Of a stretch of 53,276 nucleotides of DNA, positions 16,948-25,890 are shown one piece after another. The stretch covers positions 1-53,276 of the forward strand of contig JBKDFX010000020.1 of NCBI GenBank assembly GCA_046336825.1, in the 5' to 3' direction. The stretch's first letter is position 1. Each line of letters begins with the position of its first letter. This stretch comes from Ga0074139 sp046336825 (GTDB lineage: Bacteria > Bdellovibrionota > Bdellovibrionia > Bdellovibrionales > Bdellovibrionaceae). The notes below the pieces were generated by a model. The model had not been told where the DNA came from, did no database searches, and worked only from the letters and a program-made list of their open reading frames with translations. The position numbers were made by a program, and so were the translations under genes.

Positions 16948-19059
16948 ATGAAACAATTTCTAACCCTCGTTTCAAGAGCTGCCTCAATTATTTTAGCGAT
17001 CGCATCCACTGGGAATTCGCAAGCCCCTCTTGAAAACTCACAGCTGGCTGAAATTGTTGTCAGTTCTGAAAAGAAAACCCTGGCTCCACAAAAAAACTCT
17101 TCCGTTGAAAAAGTCGAAGTCTTAAAAAAAGAGCGTATTGACCAAACAAATGCCAACAATCTGAATGAAGCCGTTGATCGTATGCAGGGAATCGACAGCC
17201 AAGATTATTGCGTTAATTGTGGGGCTAAGCGCATCAGCATCAACGGACTTCGCGGAGACCACACATCAGTTCATATCGATGGGATCCCTCTGTTTTCGGC
17301 TGTTACATCCGTTTATGGCTTTGACGCAATTCCCATGCAATCGGTGGAAGAAATTGAAGTACGTCGAGGCACTGGCAGTGCACTCTTAAGCCCAGAGGCC
17401 ATTGGTGGCTCCATTAATATTCTAACAGTCCACCCAAAAGAAACAAAAACCCGTGCTTCCCTTCTTTTAGGAGACCACAACTCTCAAATCTATGAACTTT
17501 CTCATGACCACGTGCTTGAATCCTATAAAATGTCTGCTGGTGTTGAACACAGCCAACAGGAATTTTGGGACATTGATAAAAATGGTTTTGCAGAAAGTCC
17601 TTTTAAACAAAGAACTTCAGCCTATCTTAAACAAATATTGACACTTTCGAGTGACTCTCAATGGGAAACAAGACTGGGCTTTTCAGATATGGAAATTATT
17701 GGCGGGAACACATCCCGATTAAGATTAAACAGAGCGATTCCAATTCAAGCCTCAGATACAGACTTTGAAAACGGGGATGTTCGTAAAAAATATCTCGGTG
17801 ATCCTGAAAAGATCAGCGAGTATATTCGTGTTAAAAGGTCTGAGGCCACATCAAAACTCACAACAATTGTAAATGATAGTAACTCCTACGAATGGAATGT
17901 GGCTGGTGCCATTTACGATCAAGAGTCCTATTATATGCATGGCTTTGATTACAGCACCGTGGATACGACGCTCTATACGGATTTTCGCTGGAATCACTCG
18001 TTAACTAACACTCAAGGGTTACAATTGGGATTTTCCTATCGCTATGAGTATTTAAGATCTCAATCACAGGTCATGTATGAAAACAATAATATCCCAAAGG
18101 ATGATTTTGATTACTATGCCCACTCAATTTTTGCACAGCACGATTGGACGTTGCCCTTTGGACTAGAAGTATCAACAGCTTTAAGACTTGAAAATTTACA
18201 AAGCAAATGGATTGAACTCGGGAAAATTAAACGAGATGTGGCTTCACCACGAATTTTATTAAAATGGCAACAGACTGAACATCTCAGCCAACAATTGGCC
18301 TACGGACAAGGCTACCGCATGCCTTTGACCTCCATCGAATCTGCCCACGGAGCCTACGATGGCTTTATCGTCGATATAAAAGAACTGGAAAAATCACACT
18401 CTCTACTATATTCCATCAGTTACAACACACCCGACTATTACATCAAACCTAGTATTCATTTTACTCAAATAGAGAATATGTCCTATCCTCTAGATCCTGA
18501 AGTGCCACACTCGGGCCCCTTGCGCTTTGTTAATGATACTGAAAGCCATGATATTTATGTCTACGATCTGCTTATGGGTGTAAGACCCACGGCCCAATGG
18601 CTTCTCGAAGCAGGATATGAGAATTTTCAGTATCCCAACCAATATAAAAATAAACTTCCAACAGCAGCCCTTGAAAATCGCATCAGTCTTCGGTCTGAGT
18701 ATGAGAACAATTCTTATACTTTCATCATAAATGGTTCTTGGGTGGGCAGAAGAGATTTGAGTCAGTATTATCAGTATTCTAATCAATACAATGTCAGTGA
18801 CGGGCTGCTTGGCGTATCAGACCCAAAAAGACTCAAAGCTCCCGAGTACTGGCAATGGGATGCCAGTTTAACAAAAAAAATAAATTTCTATGAGCTCACC
18901 TTAGGTGTTCAAAATATTTTTGATTTTACTCAAACAGGCCTTAATGACAGTCCTGCCATGTGGCACTTTCACGGATCTCACACACATCTGGACAATCGAC
19001 ATGTTTGGGGGCCTAACCGGGGACGAGAAATTTACATCAAATGGGTGGCTAAGTTCTAA
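16948..19059 (+). CDS. TonB-dependent outer-membrane receptor, metal-type
   Basis: A 703-residue receptor. After a signal region comes a plug domain (LNEAVDRMQGIDSQDYC to SALLSPEAIGGSINILT, with RISINGLRGDHTSVHIDGIP and the RRGTGSAL/GGSINI blocks), then a 22-strand-type barrel ending in GREIYIKWVAKF. The plug has a CVNC pair (C88, C91) directly before the conserved GLRG block, as in a receptor subgroup common near metal-handling genes. The last extracellular region has a His cluster (MWHFHGSHTHLDNRH). Substrate is probably a divalent metal or metal complex; zinc is suggested by the adjoining Fur/Zur-type gene but not proven. Energy would come from the TonB protein encoded next door, opposite strand. 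Confidence 0.85.
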   Translation: MKQFLTLVSRAASIILAIASTGNSQAPLENSQLAEIVVSSEKKTLAPQKNSSVEKVEVLKKERIDQTNANNLNEAVDRMQGIDSQDYCVNCGAKRISINGLRGDHTSVHIDGIPLFSAVTSVYGFDAIPMQSVEEIEVRRGTGSALLSPEAIGGSINILTVHPKETKTRASLLLGDHNSQIYELSHDHVLESYKMSAGVEHSQQEFWDIDKNGFAESPFKQRTSAYLKQILTLSSDSQWETRLGFSDMEIIGGNTSRLRLNRAIPIQASDTDFENGDVRKKYLGDPEKISEYIRVKRSEATSKLTTIVNDSNSYEWNVAGAIYDQESYYMHGFDYSTVDTTLYTDFRWNHSLTNTQGLQLGFSYRYEYLRSQSQVMYENNNIPKDDFDYYAHSIFAQHDWTLPFGLEVSTALRLENLQSKWIELGKIKRDVASPRILLKWQQTEHLSQQLAYGQGYRMPLTSIESAHGAYDGFIVDIKELEKSHSLLYSISYNTPDYYIKPSIHFTQIENMSYPLDPEVPHSGPLRFVNDTESHDIYVYDLLMGVRPTAQWLLEAGYENFQYPNQYKNKLPTAALENRISLRSEYENNSYTFIINGSWVGRRDLSQYYQYSNQYNVSDGLLGVSDPKRLKAPEYWQWDASLTKKINFYELTLGVQNIFDFTQTGLNDSPAMWHFHGSHTHLDNRHVWGPNRGREIYIKWVAKF

Positions 19060-19064
19060 CTGAA

Positions 19065-19703
19065 TCAAAGTACAAAACGGATTGGAACAACAATCCTCCA
19101 GTTCTGATAATCAACCTCTTCAGGAAATTTAGCGAAAGGAGCCGCCTCCAAAGCGGCTTTCATAGCCGCCTCATTAAGTCGAGTAAACGATGAGGATTCA
19201 ACCAATTCTAGTTTCATTAAATCCCCATTCCTATTGATCGTCATACGAATTTTAACAAGGCCTTCTTCTTTAAAAATTTTTGACTGGCGGGGATAAGTTT
19301 GAATTTTATTAATTTTATTTCTTAACAATACCAAGTACTTCTCTTTTTCACTCAATTGTGAAAGTCCAACGTCCAAACCAGATCCAATTTCAGATTCTCC
19401 CATGTATCTCTTTGATGTATCATTCGTAGATAATTCTTTTATAGGCTCAATTTTAGGTGAGCCTTTTATTTGAGACTGGATATTTTGTAGTTTTTTTGAC
19501 TTTTGAATAGCGACAACTGTTTTAGATCTCAAGGATTCTAAACGACTATTATCATCAGATATCAATTCAATAGAAACTGGAGCAGGTTCATTCACTTCAC
19601 TATTAAAAAACCAGTCAGATTTGATTAAAAGAACACAAAAGAACAGATGAACAGCTAAGCTCGTTAATAAATATAGATAGGTATTTTGATTAGTTTTGGA
19701 CAT
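19065..19703 (-). CDS. TonB family energy transducer
   Basis: A 212-residue protein: one N-terminal membrane anchor (YLYLLTSLAVHLFFCVLLI), a short Lys/Ser-rich periplasmic linker, and a C-terminal TonB domain (RQSKIFKEEGLVKIRMTINRNGD, AAMKAALEAAPFAKFP, final WRIVVPIRFVL). The arrangement fits TonB, which couples the inner-membrane proton gradient to outer-membrane receptors; ExbB/ExbD are not in the window. It ends 5 bases from the receptor gene (convergent) and starts opposite the Fur-family gene, sharing the operator at 19768. Confidence 0.85.
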   Translation of the reverse strand: MSKTNQNTYLYLLTSLAVHLFFCVLLIKSDWFFNSEVNEPAPVSIELISDDNSRLESLRSKTVVAIQKSKKLQNIQSQIKGSPKIEPIKELSTNDTSKRYMGESEIGSGLDVGLSQLSEKEKYLVLLRNKINKIQTYPRQSKIFKEEGLVKIRMTINRNGDLMKLELVESSSFTRLNEAAMKAALEAAPFAKFPEEVDYQNWRIVVPIRFVL

Positions 19704-19767
19704 CCCCTTAAGGAACTACACAAATCCATTATAAATTGCAAAGCGCACTAAAAATTTTGGAACATAT

Positions 19768-19782
19768 TGCAACAAAGTTGCA
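19768..19782. promoter_or_regulatory. candidate Fur/Zur-family operator
   Basis: Perfect palindrome TGCAAC-AAA-GTTGCA in the 108-base gap between tonB-like (minus) and the Fur-family gene (plus, start 19812). Same arms as at 16406. The position suggests autoregulation and repression of the TonB gene. Confidence 0.65.
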
Positions 19783-19811
19783 TTAAAGAAAGTAAATAGG
19801 TAGAAGAAACC

Positions 19812-20243
19812 ATGAACAAATCTATAGCAACCAAATCAGAGCAGCTACTGAATCGCTACTCGCTCAAAAAAACAGAATTAAGGTTAAAATTAATCGAAAT
19901 ATTTTTGCAAGATAAGCGATCCTTTAGCCAAGGCGAAATCATTGAACTGATGGAGAAGAACAATCAAGCCGCTGATCGAGTGTCAGTGTATCGCAATTTG
20001 AATCAACTAAAATTGGCCGGTATTATTCATGAAATAGAAAGCAACAAATACGTCAGCTGCTCACATGATTGCGAAAAACATGCTCATGTTCTTTTGTATT
20101 GTCAATCCTGTGAAAAACACACTGAAATCAAGGACCACGACAAGCTCACTCGATTTTTTGAGGCCCTAGGCGGATTTCAGTTTTTAAGTCCATCTCGAGC
20201 TGTTTTTCTAAAGGGAATATGTCAACCCTGCTCACGTTTGTAG
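19812..20243 (+). CDS. Fur-family metalloregulator (Zur-like)
   Basis: A 143-residue Fur-type protein. The N-terminal winged helix shows LKKTELRLKLIEIFLQDKR and the recognition helix RVSVYRNLNQLKLAGII; then comes the hinge region with His 90/His 92 (KHAH) and two CxxC pairs (C97/C100, C137/C140) that form the structural zinc site of Zur/Fur/PerR proteins. The C-terminus lacks a long His tail. It probably represses the TonB locus by binding the 15-base palindromes at 16406 and 19768. Zn rather than Fe sensing is inferred from the neighbours (His-tailed protein) and the compact length. The start is the first ATG after a GTAGAAGAAACC ribosome region. Confidence 0.85.
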   Translation: MNKSIATKSEQLLNRYSLKKTELRLKLIEIFLQDKRSFSQGEIIELMEKNNQAADRVSVYRNLNQLKLAGIIHEIESNKYVSCSHDCEKHAHVLLYCQSCEKHTEIKDHDKLTRFFEALGGFQFLSPSRAVFLKGICQPCSRL

Positions 20244-20268
20244 TTTCAAATAGTTAGCGGTACCGAAC

Positions 20269-21555
20269 TCATTTCACCAAATTAATAGAATTCAGGCTTT
20301 CGATTTCAGCCTTTGTAGAAAAAAAATCTCGGTAGTACTGGGTTCTTTTATCTCGAAACTCAAAATACTTTTGCACGGCCTCTAACAAATCAGGTCCATT
20401 TTTGACACCTCGATTGTATTCACTTTCTGTGAGTTTCATAAAACTCTCAGCCACTTGAACATCTTGATCCGCCATTTTAATGAGCTCACCCAGCACACTC
20501 AAATCATGCTTTAAATCGTGATCAAACGCCTGACCCTCACGAATCGCATGGGCTGCCTTTTTACGAAATGACGCGGCTTCAAACTGCCTTGCTTGAGCTT
20601 CCTTACGTTCTTCAAAGCCCTGCCCCAGATCAATTGTCATTCTAATTCCAGTCGTCCATTCATTTTGTTTTGTTAAGGCTCGATCAAATTCTTCAGTGAG
20701 TGTGGGAAGTCCATAACCAGCGTATAAATCAACTTTGGGTTGCCACCAGCTTGATGATTGATCCGCTTTAAGCTGCTCAATTTTTTCAAGGTCCTTTTGG
20801 GCTTGAACCAGAAGATGTTGTTGAGGTGATGAGGGCAACACTTCAAAGTCTGAAGAATTGACCTTTGGGAATTCATTTTCAATTTCAATATTTTTATGCT
20901 CATCAAGAGCCAGTGAAACTGCGAGTTGATTAAGACTTAGATCTTTTTCTAACTTTAATTTAGACATTTCTCGCTCAAGTAAAATTTTATGGAGTTCAAA
21001 TTGTTTAGCATCGGCCGTAGTTGTTAACCCTGCTCCGGCTCTTCTTTGGGCTGATTTTAAATTTGATTCATTTTTTAAAAGAGCTTTTTCACGATCTCAT
21101 ATTTGAATCGACAGTCCAATAATCTTCCAGTAAGCAAGTCGGGCTTCTTTTAATTCTTTTTGATACTCAAGCGATAAAAATGTTTGAGATAAAGTGAGCT
21201 GAGAATCTCGTATTTTATCCTCCAGATGATCACGGCCACCTTTGTACAGGTTCACCGAAGCTTCTAATCTCCAATACTCTTGGTTTTCAGTTTTAACAGA
21301 ACCAGTTTTAAATTGCTCCTGACCAACTGTTGCTGATATTTGAGGGAGAAAGGATCGAACAAGCCTTCCGGTTCGATCCTTTTGTGCTTTCATATGAAGT
21401 TTGGCGGACTCTACATTTTCATTTTTTTCTAAAACAAGTTGTTTCAAATCATCGTATCTAATTCTTTGACCTGCGGAATTGGAGGCCCACGAGAAATTAA
21501 CAATCATCAAGAATTGAGTAAGAATCAAAACCGTGAGGGCCATCCTAAAATTCAT
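20269..21555 (-). pseudogene. TolC-family outer-membrane factor with in-frame stop
   Basis: Two reading frames, 21555-21097 and onward to 20269, are in the same phase and are split only by one TGA at 21097-21099. Read through, the protein has 428 codons, the usual TolC/CzcC size: signal peptide (MALTVLILTQFLMIVNFSWA), first helical hairpin (FLPQISATVGQEQF, YWRLEASVNLYKGG), middle hairpin (DREKALLKNESNLK onward), and second repeat (WWQPKVDLYAGYGLP, GIRMTIDLGQGFEERKEA, SEYNRGVKNGPDLLEAVQKYFE). The stop falls in the coiled-coil region. The neighbouring fragment at 21564 is also broken, so this looks like a decaying metal-efflux remnant. Confidence 0.8.
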
Positions 21556-21563
21556 AAAAACTC

Positions 21564-21977
21564 CTAATCTAGATTATCAAAGGCTGAAAGCAATTCTTTA
21601 CCATCTTGTTTTAAGGTCACATCAATGCTGTAGGGCTTTCCTTCAGGTTTGGGCATTTTTCCTACGAAAACACCGTTTTTAAGTTCAATTTGAAACTTGG
21701 CTTCTTTCCATTTTCCTTTAACTTTCGCTCCCAGGCTCGCCGTCGCTATAGAATCAAATCCCTTGATCTCCAGTGGCTTCATCGTTGTGTCGTACAAATA
21801 GACTCGAGTGGTGCCATCAGCTGATCTGACCAGCTCAGCCTTATGAACTAAAGCAGCATTAGCCCCTTTCTCAATTTCTGACTTTAAAACAACGGCTGAT
21901 ACAAGACCGCCGTATTTTCCAGTGTCGGCCAGTTTTGGTCCGTGCCCCTCGTCATGAGAATGAGCTACTGCAGCCCA
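21564..21977 (-). pseudogene. 5'-truncated periplasmic protein upstream of the TolC remnant
   Basis: The open frame (137 codons) begins after a TAA at 21978-21980 without a good start or signal peptide. It reads WAAVAHSHDEGHGPKLADTGKYGG, which is the typical look of the first residues of a mature periplasmic His-containing protein, then a compact beta domain (AELVRSADGTTRVYLYD, PYSIDVTLKQDGKEL). A TTG at 21797 would give only the last 77 residues. It sits 9 bases before the TolC-like gene. The front of the gene, and any pump genes upstream, are gone. Not recognised as a named family. Confidence 0.6.
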
Positions 21978-22168
21978 TTAAGAGGTCGGATATATGGCAG
22001 CAATCATACCTAATTGAAGTTAAGAAAAAGTGCTTGCAACCAGGGCGGGTCCATATATGTCCCCCTAATTGTTCTACGCGATGTCGCTCTTTATCATGCA
22101 CAACTTTCCAAAATTTCTCTGATGACTCCGCCTTTCAAACGACTTCGAAGCCCGACTCGTATCTCAAA

Positions 22169-23371
22169 TCATTTTTTCCAGCAATAGGCATAAATGGTGG
22201 GAGAAATTCTGGACCCCTCGACCTGAGCGTAAAGATACTGACTGTCTTTTTTAATTGATAGTTTCGTATAACCAGTTGGAGAATTCATATAAGAATTCAA
22301 AGAAACGGAATCTGATGTGATCTTGGAATCCTTATAGACCTCAACTTCTGGGTAGACGTCATTTTCGGTCGGTCGATAATTACGACCCTCAAAAAATGAG
22401 CGATGTATGGCATTAATAACAAGTTTTTGTGGGCTATCACCAGGGATCGTCTGAAACAAGGGTCCATCCTGAGGAGTGACTTTCACAGCGTCAACAACAC
22501 TTGCATAGTACTTTGCAATGATCAAAGACAACGGTTCTCGTGCAGAATAGTTTGGGTGAAAAGCTGCACACCCTCCCCAAGTGCTAAGACTCTTGGACAA
22601 CAAGGGAATGTCATTAATGTCTGCTGCGACTGCCGACAAATACAACTCTTGGACAATTTGTGCTTTGCTCCAGTCGCCTAAGCGAGCCATGGCTTGTTTC
22701 ATTCTATCTACATCAAGAATTTGTTCTAACCGTTTTGAATCACCTCCCACCAAGCTCAAGTATCGTGCTGAGACTGGGTAGTAGCCAGTTCGCTCAACAC
22801 CTTTCAGGCTTAGAATTTCGTGAAGTGCTACTGCTTCTTTTACAGCAGAGTCCTGAATCGCGTTCCAACGCATACGGTTAATAAGAATTTGTTTGCTGGA
22901 AATTTCGTTGTAGGCCACCGAGTTTTGAATAAAATTTTGCACCTTTACTGGTACATTTTCATCGGTGACGTAAACGGAGATCTGATCAATTACTTCTGCT
23001 AAACTTTCAGGGGCTAATTTTTGATAGAAATTCTCTGGTAAGCCCTGAGACTTTCTTAAGCTTGTAAAAAAAGCCTGCTGAAAATCCAAACCCACCTCGT
23101 CTCCACCTCCGCCGTTAACTCCACCTAGACTTTTAAACTGACCCTTCGGAATTGCGGGTTGTAGGTCAATCTGCGTTCCATGCATTTTGAGAATTTGCTT
23201 GCTAGAGTCTGCTTCAATGGGATTCTTCAAATTGGCCCGAGGCCTAAGTAGCTCGACCGGGGCCGACGGAGGCGTGACTAATTTAGGAGAATTGTCTAAT
23301 TGTTTAACATTTTGTCCAAACGCTGAACTCACCAATACCAATAGCATTGAACTCACAAATATTTTCTTCAT
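22169..23371 (-). CDS. exported protein of a Bdellovibrio-type family, function unknown
   Basis: A 400-residue protein with signal peptide (MKKIFVSSMLLVLVSSAFG). Features: a Pro-rich stretch (PKLVTPPSAPVELLRPR), NGGGGDEVGLDFQQAFFTSLR, a helix AVKEAVALHEILSLKG followed by ERTGYYPVSARYLSL, and C-terminal strands (YLYAQVEGSRISPTIYAYCW). The His-Glu pair (ALHEILSL) recalls a metal site but no full HExxH is present. Similar exported proteins with HE(Y/I)LSL are, from memory, frequent in Bdellovibrio. No enzyme claim is made. A 191-base gap without gene lies downstream. Confidence 0.65.
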   Translation of the reverse strand: MKKIFVSSMLLVLVSSAFGQNVKQLDNSPKLVTPPSAPVELLRPRANLKNPIEADSSKQILKMHGTQIDLQPAIPKGQFKSLGGVNGGGGDEVGLDFQQAFFTSLRKSQGLPENFYQKLAPESLAEVIDQISVYVTDENVPVKVQNFIQNSVAYNEISSKQILINRMRWNAIQDSAVKEAVALHEILSLKGVERTGYYPVSARYLSLVGGDSKRLEQILDVDRMKQAMARLGDWSKAQIVQELYLSAVAADINDIPLLSKSLSTWGGCAAFHPNYSAREPLSLIIAKYYASVVDAVKVTPQDGPLFQTIPGDSPQKLVINAIHRSFFEGRNYRPTENDVYPEVEVYKDSKITSDSVSLNSYMNSPTGYTKLSIKKDSQYLYAQVEGSRISPTIYAYCWKK

Positions 23372-23503
23372 AGGGCATTTCCTTTCAAGTTAGGAGCCAA
23401 AGATAAACAAAAAAGCGCCTTATTTCGATACATCTTTAATAAATAAAAATCCCGTTTAATGACTTGCAGGTCATTTTTAAGTTCGTTTGACCGATACTTA
23501 TGC

Positions 23504-24313
23504 ATGAACATTTTTGAGGTTGATGATTACAAAGAAGTATTGAAACTATTTATACGAAACAAGGGGAATAGGCCCAGAGGGATTTCTAAGAGTATAGCTG
23601 AGCACTTAGGAGTGCACGCAACTCTTATTTCTCAAATCATGTCAGGTTCCAAGGATTTTACAGAAGAGCAAATTTTTTCTGTCAGTGAATTTTTGGGAAT
23701 TCCCAAACTTGAAACTTATTATCTTTGGATTCTGGTTCAAATCGAGCGGGCTGGGTCAGTGAAGCTAAAGAATCACTACATTGAACTCAAGCAGCAGCTG
23801 CGAAATCAGGCTCTACAAGTCTCGAGTCGAGTGAACAAAGAGCGAGAACTAACTGAGGCTGAGAAAGCAATTTTTTATTCAAGCTGGATCTACTCTGCGA
23901 TTCAAGTTGCATGCACTCTCGAGACAAAAACTGATTTTGAAAAAATTTGCTCTCGATTTCAGATTTCTCAGGGTAAGGCTCGAGAGATTTTAGACTTTTT
24001 GATAAAAATAAGAATGGTCATTGAAGCTGATGGAATACTTAAGCCAGGCTCAACCTCGACCCATCTTGAAAAGAAATCGCCCTTCATTGTACAACATCAC
24101 ACAAACTGGCGGCTCAAGGCAATTCAAGTAGCTGAAGATTTAACTGATGAAGAGTTGATGTATTCAGCAAATTTTTCAGTTAGCAAGAAGGATTTTAAGA
24201 AACTGAGAGAAGAGATGGTTCAAGTTATCCAGGGGTTTTTGTCGGTTGTAAAGCAATCACCTGCAGAAGAGATTGCACAATTTAACTTAGATTTTTTTCT
24301 TGTAAGAAAATAG
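23504..24313 (+). CDS. TIGR02147-family regulator with HTH
   Basis: A 269-residue protein from ATG 23504; the ATG at 23459 would add 15 poorly conserved residues. The N-terminus has an HTH of the Xre type (GISKSIAEHLGVHATLISQIMSGSKDFTEEQI), then a helical domain of the DUF4423/TIGR02147 family (ELTEAEKAIFYSSWIYSAIQVA, QGKAREILDFLIKIRMV, THLEKKSPFIVQHHTNWRLKAIQ). These proteins are abundant in Bdellovibrio and Fibrobacter and are regarded as transcription regulators. It is divergent from the exported protein at 22169-23371 across a 132-base gap and may control it. Confidence 0.8.
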   Translation: MNIFEVDDYKEVLKLFIRNKGNRPRGISKSIAEHLGVHATLISQIMSGSKDFTEEQIFSVSEFLGIPKLETYYLWILVQIERAGSVKLKNHYIELKQQLRNQALQVSSRVNKERELTEAEKAIFYSSWIYSAIQVACTLETKTDFEKICSRFQISQGKAREILDFLIKIRMVIEADGILKPGSTSTHLEKKSPFIVQHHTNWRLKAIQVAEDLTDEELMYSANFSVSKKDFKKLREEMVQVIQGFLSVVKQSPAEEIAQFNLDFFLVRK

Positions 24314-24378
24314 TGTGATAGCGTGTCGTTTTCCTGTGTTTTGAATAAAGCCTGACAAAGCCGATTCAAAGTTTTGAA

Positions 24379-24516
24379 TTAGGTAGGTTGTTCTTTCAGG
24401 GCTCTTGAATCGCGCAAAGAGTCAATATCAAATTTTCTTCGTAGACGTTGAACAGAGGTAATAACTTCAATCTGTTGGCGTCCTTTGGGCAGATCGGAAG
24501 AACTATCATTATTCAT
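24379..24516 (-). CDS. small orphan ORF, 45 residues
   Basis: A 45-codon frame (MNNDSSSDLPKGRQQIEVIT, then SVQRLRRKFDIDSLRDSRAL) with a strong AGGAG ribosome site 7 bases before ATG. It is basic and partly helical. It is not recognised and could be the remnant of a longer gene. It lies outside the left IS91 copy. The ribosome site is paired in a hairpin (see 24524). Confidence 0.4.
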   Translation of the reverse strand: MNNDSSSDLPKGRQQIEVITSVQRLRRKFDIDSLRDSRALKEQPT

Positions 24517-24523
24517 AGTCGCA

Positions 24524-24539
24524 CTCCTAGTTGTAGGAG
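24524..24539 (-). promoter_or_regulatory. hairpin sequestering the ribosome site of the small ORF
   Basis: On the minus strand CTCCTA-CAAC-TAGGAG folds into a perfect six-pair stem with a four-base loop, and its 3' arm contains the AGGAG of the 24379-24516 ORF. It could limit translation or be chance. Confidence 0.35.
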
Positions 24540-24634
24540 CAGACTGTTATGTCGGGTTTAAACGGGGAGCACTACATCCGCCCCGGCTCTCAAACTCTAC
24601 TTTGAACTAGTCCAATTCAAAGAAGCACGAGACA

Positions 24635-24682
24635 TCATTTGAGGATAGGCGGTTTAAAGCCCAAATTGGGCCATGCTAACAT
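24635..24682 (-). pseudogene. remnant of the small ORF intact at 36502-36738
   Basis: The frame MLAWPNLGFKPPILK ends at a TGA after 15 codons. Its DNA aligns with the start of the 78-residue gene in the right IS91 copy (MLGLNNSGFEVPILY), including a shared AGGAAAAC ribosome region. The rest of the gene is missing here. Confidence 0.5.
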
Positions 24683-25359
24683 TTCGGTTTTCCTTGATGC
24701 TTGGGAAAATTGTGTGATTGGAATGAGTCTTTGGCAATGAATTTAGTATTGATTTGATGTTTTGGCTGTGGAATCAGACTTATGGGGAGTGTTTTTCCGA
24801 ATTTTGAACGAGCAGATCCGTCGCGACTGAATTTTTTAGTCGTTGAATTGTTGAAAGTCTTCGAAATGCTGCTGGTAAAAGTCATCACTGACATGACTTT
24901 GAGCTGATGGTGGTCCCCTGGCAGGCTGCAGTGGTGGTGGCTTTGTATCAAGCCCCATATGTTCCAGAATCTTTCGAGTCACTTTAGGATCTTCGATTGC
25001 GGCAATGATTTTCATTTTGCCGCCGCATTTGGAACAAGTTTCAACGTCGATGTTGAAGACCCTTGCAAGTAGCCGTGCCCAGGGAATGTTTTTCTTTTTT
25101 AGCTCGAGCTGTTTTGGATCGATGTTGTCTTGTTCTTGGCCAACGACTTTTAGCTCCGGTGGTTTTGGAACGATTTTTTTGCGGTGTTTATAATGGGGAC
25201 CCAGCACGCCATGATAGCGTGTCAGATGAACTCTTGGCTGTGGAACCAGCGCCACAGGCCGTTCCATTAGTTCCATCGGCGTTAACTTCAGCGCAGTGGT
25301 TCCGTCGTCCCAGGCTTTTTTGAATCGATAAATGACGTTGCCATAATCATCCGTTGATA
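24641..25359. repeat. left copy of the island-flanking direct repeat
   Basis: About 720 bases that align with 36697-37422 in the same orientation. Clear matches include GAGGATAGG at the left end, AAAATTGTGTGATTGGAATG (24706 and 36761), and most of the transposase C-terminal coding region up to CATAATCATC. Copies have diverged by many single-base changes, so the duplication is not recent. Confidence 0.75.
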
Positions 25360-25573
25360 ATCGTTCCTCGGCTACCGCGGGACGCGCAATGTATCTGCAA
25401 ATTTTTTCTAAACGATCACGCTCATGGGCCTTTGTTGCTACGCCTGCGTGCAGTGAAAATCCAGAGTTCTTCGCGACGAGTCCTGTTGTGACGGTGTGAT
25501 CGTTATCGGTGACGGACTTGAGCACGATCGCTTTTTTGCCTTTGCTTTTGCCAGTGGCAAACCTGTATGTCAC
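24836..25573 (-). pseudogene. IS91-family transposase, N-terminally truncated
   Basis: The 245-residue frame is the C-terminal half of an IS91-type (Y2) transposase: HAGVATKAHERDRLEKICRY, ARPAVAEERL, DDGTTALKLTPMELMER, VALVPQPRVHLTRYHGVLGP, IPWARLLARVFNIDVETC, and the zinc-ribbon-like CSKCGGKMKIIAAIEDP. The HUH and catalytic tyrosine part, which lies upstream in full proteins, is missing. It is joined head-on to the end of the 25570-25890 gene with a 4-base overlap, which looks like a break point. A shorter copy is at 36902-37422. Confidence 0.8.
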
Positions 25574-25890
25574 TGATGTGGCTTGAAGACTGGAAGCTCG
25601 AGGGGTCCCGGTAACGAAGTGCCATAGGTTGCCTGAATTCTTTTTGCCACTGCATCTATCAAAACATTGGAGTTCGGCATATCCGCGGCAGACAATAAAA
25701 AGCTTTTAGGATCGACTTTAATCTTCCAACCAGACTGATTTTCATAAACCAAAAGTACCGTCGACGTAACCCGATCAAACTTTGTGCCGTTCCACTTCTC
25801 AAAGCTGCACACCATCGAGGAATCTGCATTTGCAAAATCCGCTATCGCGAACAGAAAAATAAACACAGAAAATATTGATACTGGTTTCAT
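25570..25890 (-). CDS. small exported protein, possibly cut at its C-terminus
   Basis: A 106-residue protein from the ATG at 25890, chosen because MKPVSIFSVFIFLFAIADFANA is a signal peptide; the longer frame upstream has none. The mature part begins DSSMVCSFEKWNG and ends GPLELPVFKPHQ, next to the IS91 fragment. The end may be foreign sequence created by the junction. No family recognised. Confidence 0.5.
   Translation of the reverse strand: MKPVSIFSVFIFLFAIADFANADSSMVCSFEKWNGTKFDRVTSTVLLVYENQSGWKIKVDPKSFLLSAADMPNSNVLIDAVAKRIQATYGTSLPGPLELPVFKPHQ

Noticed and set aside
20269..21555. TGA at 21097 read as selenocysteine or recoded Trp
   Set aside because: No SECIS-like structure was seen, TolC proteins are not selenoproteins, and other TGA codons in the window act as normal stops.
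24364..24379. Palindrome ATTCAAA-GT-TTTGAAT at the end of the small ORF
   Set aside because: Short AT-rich arms in an AT-rich genome, no T-run after it; not a credible terminator or operator.
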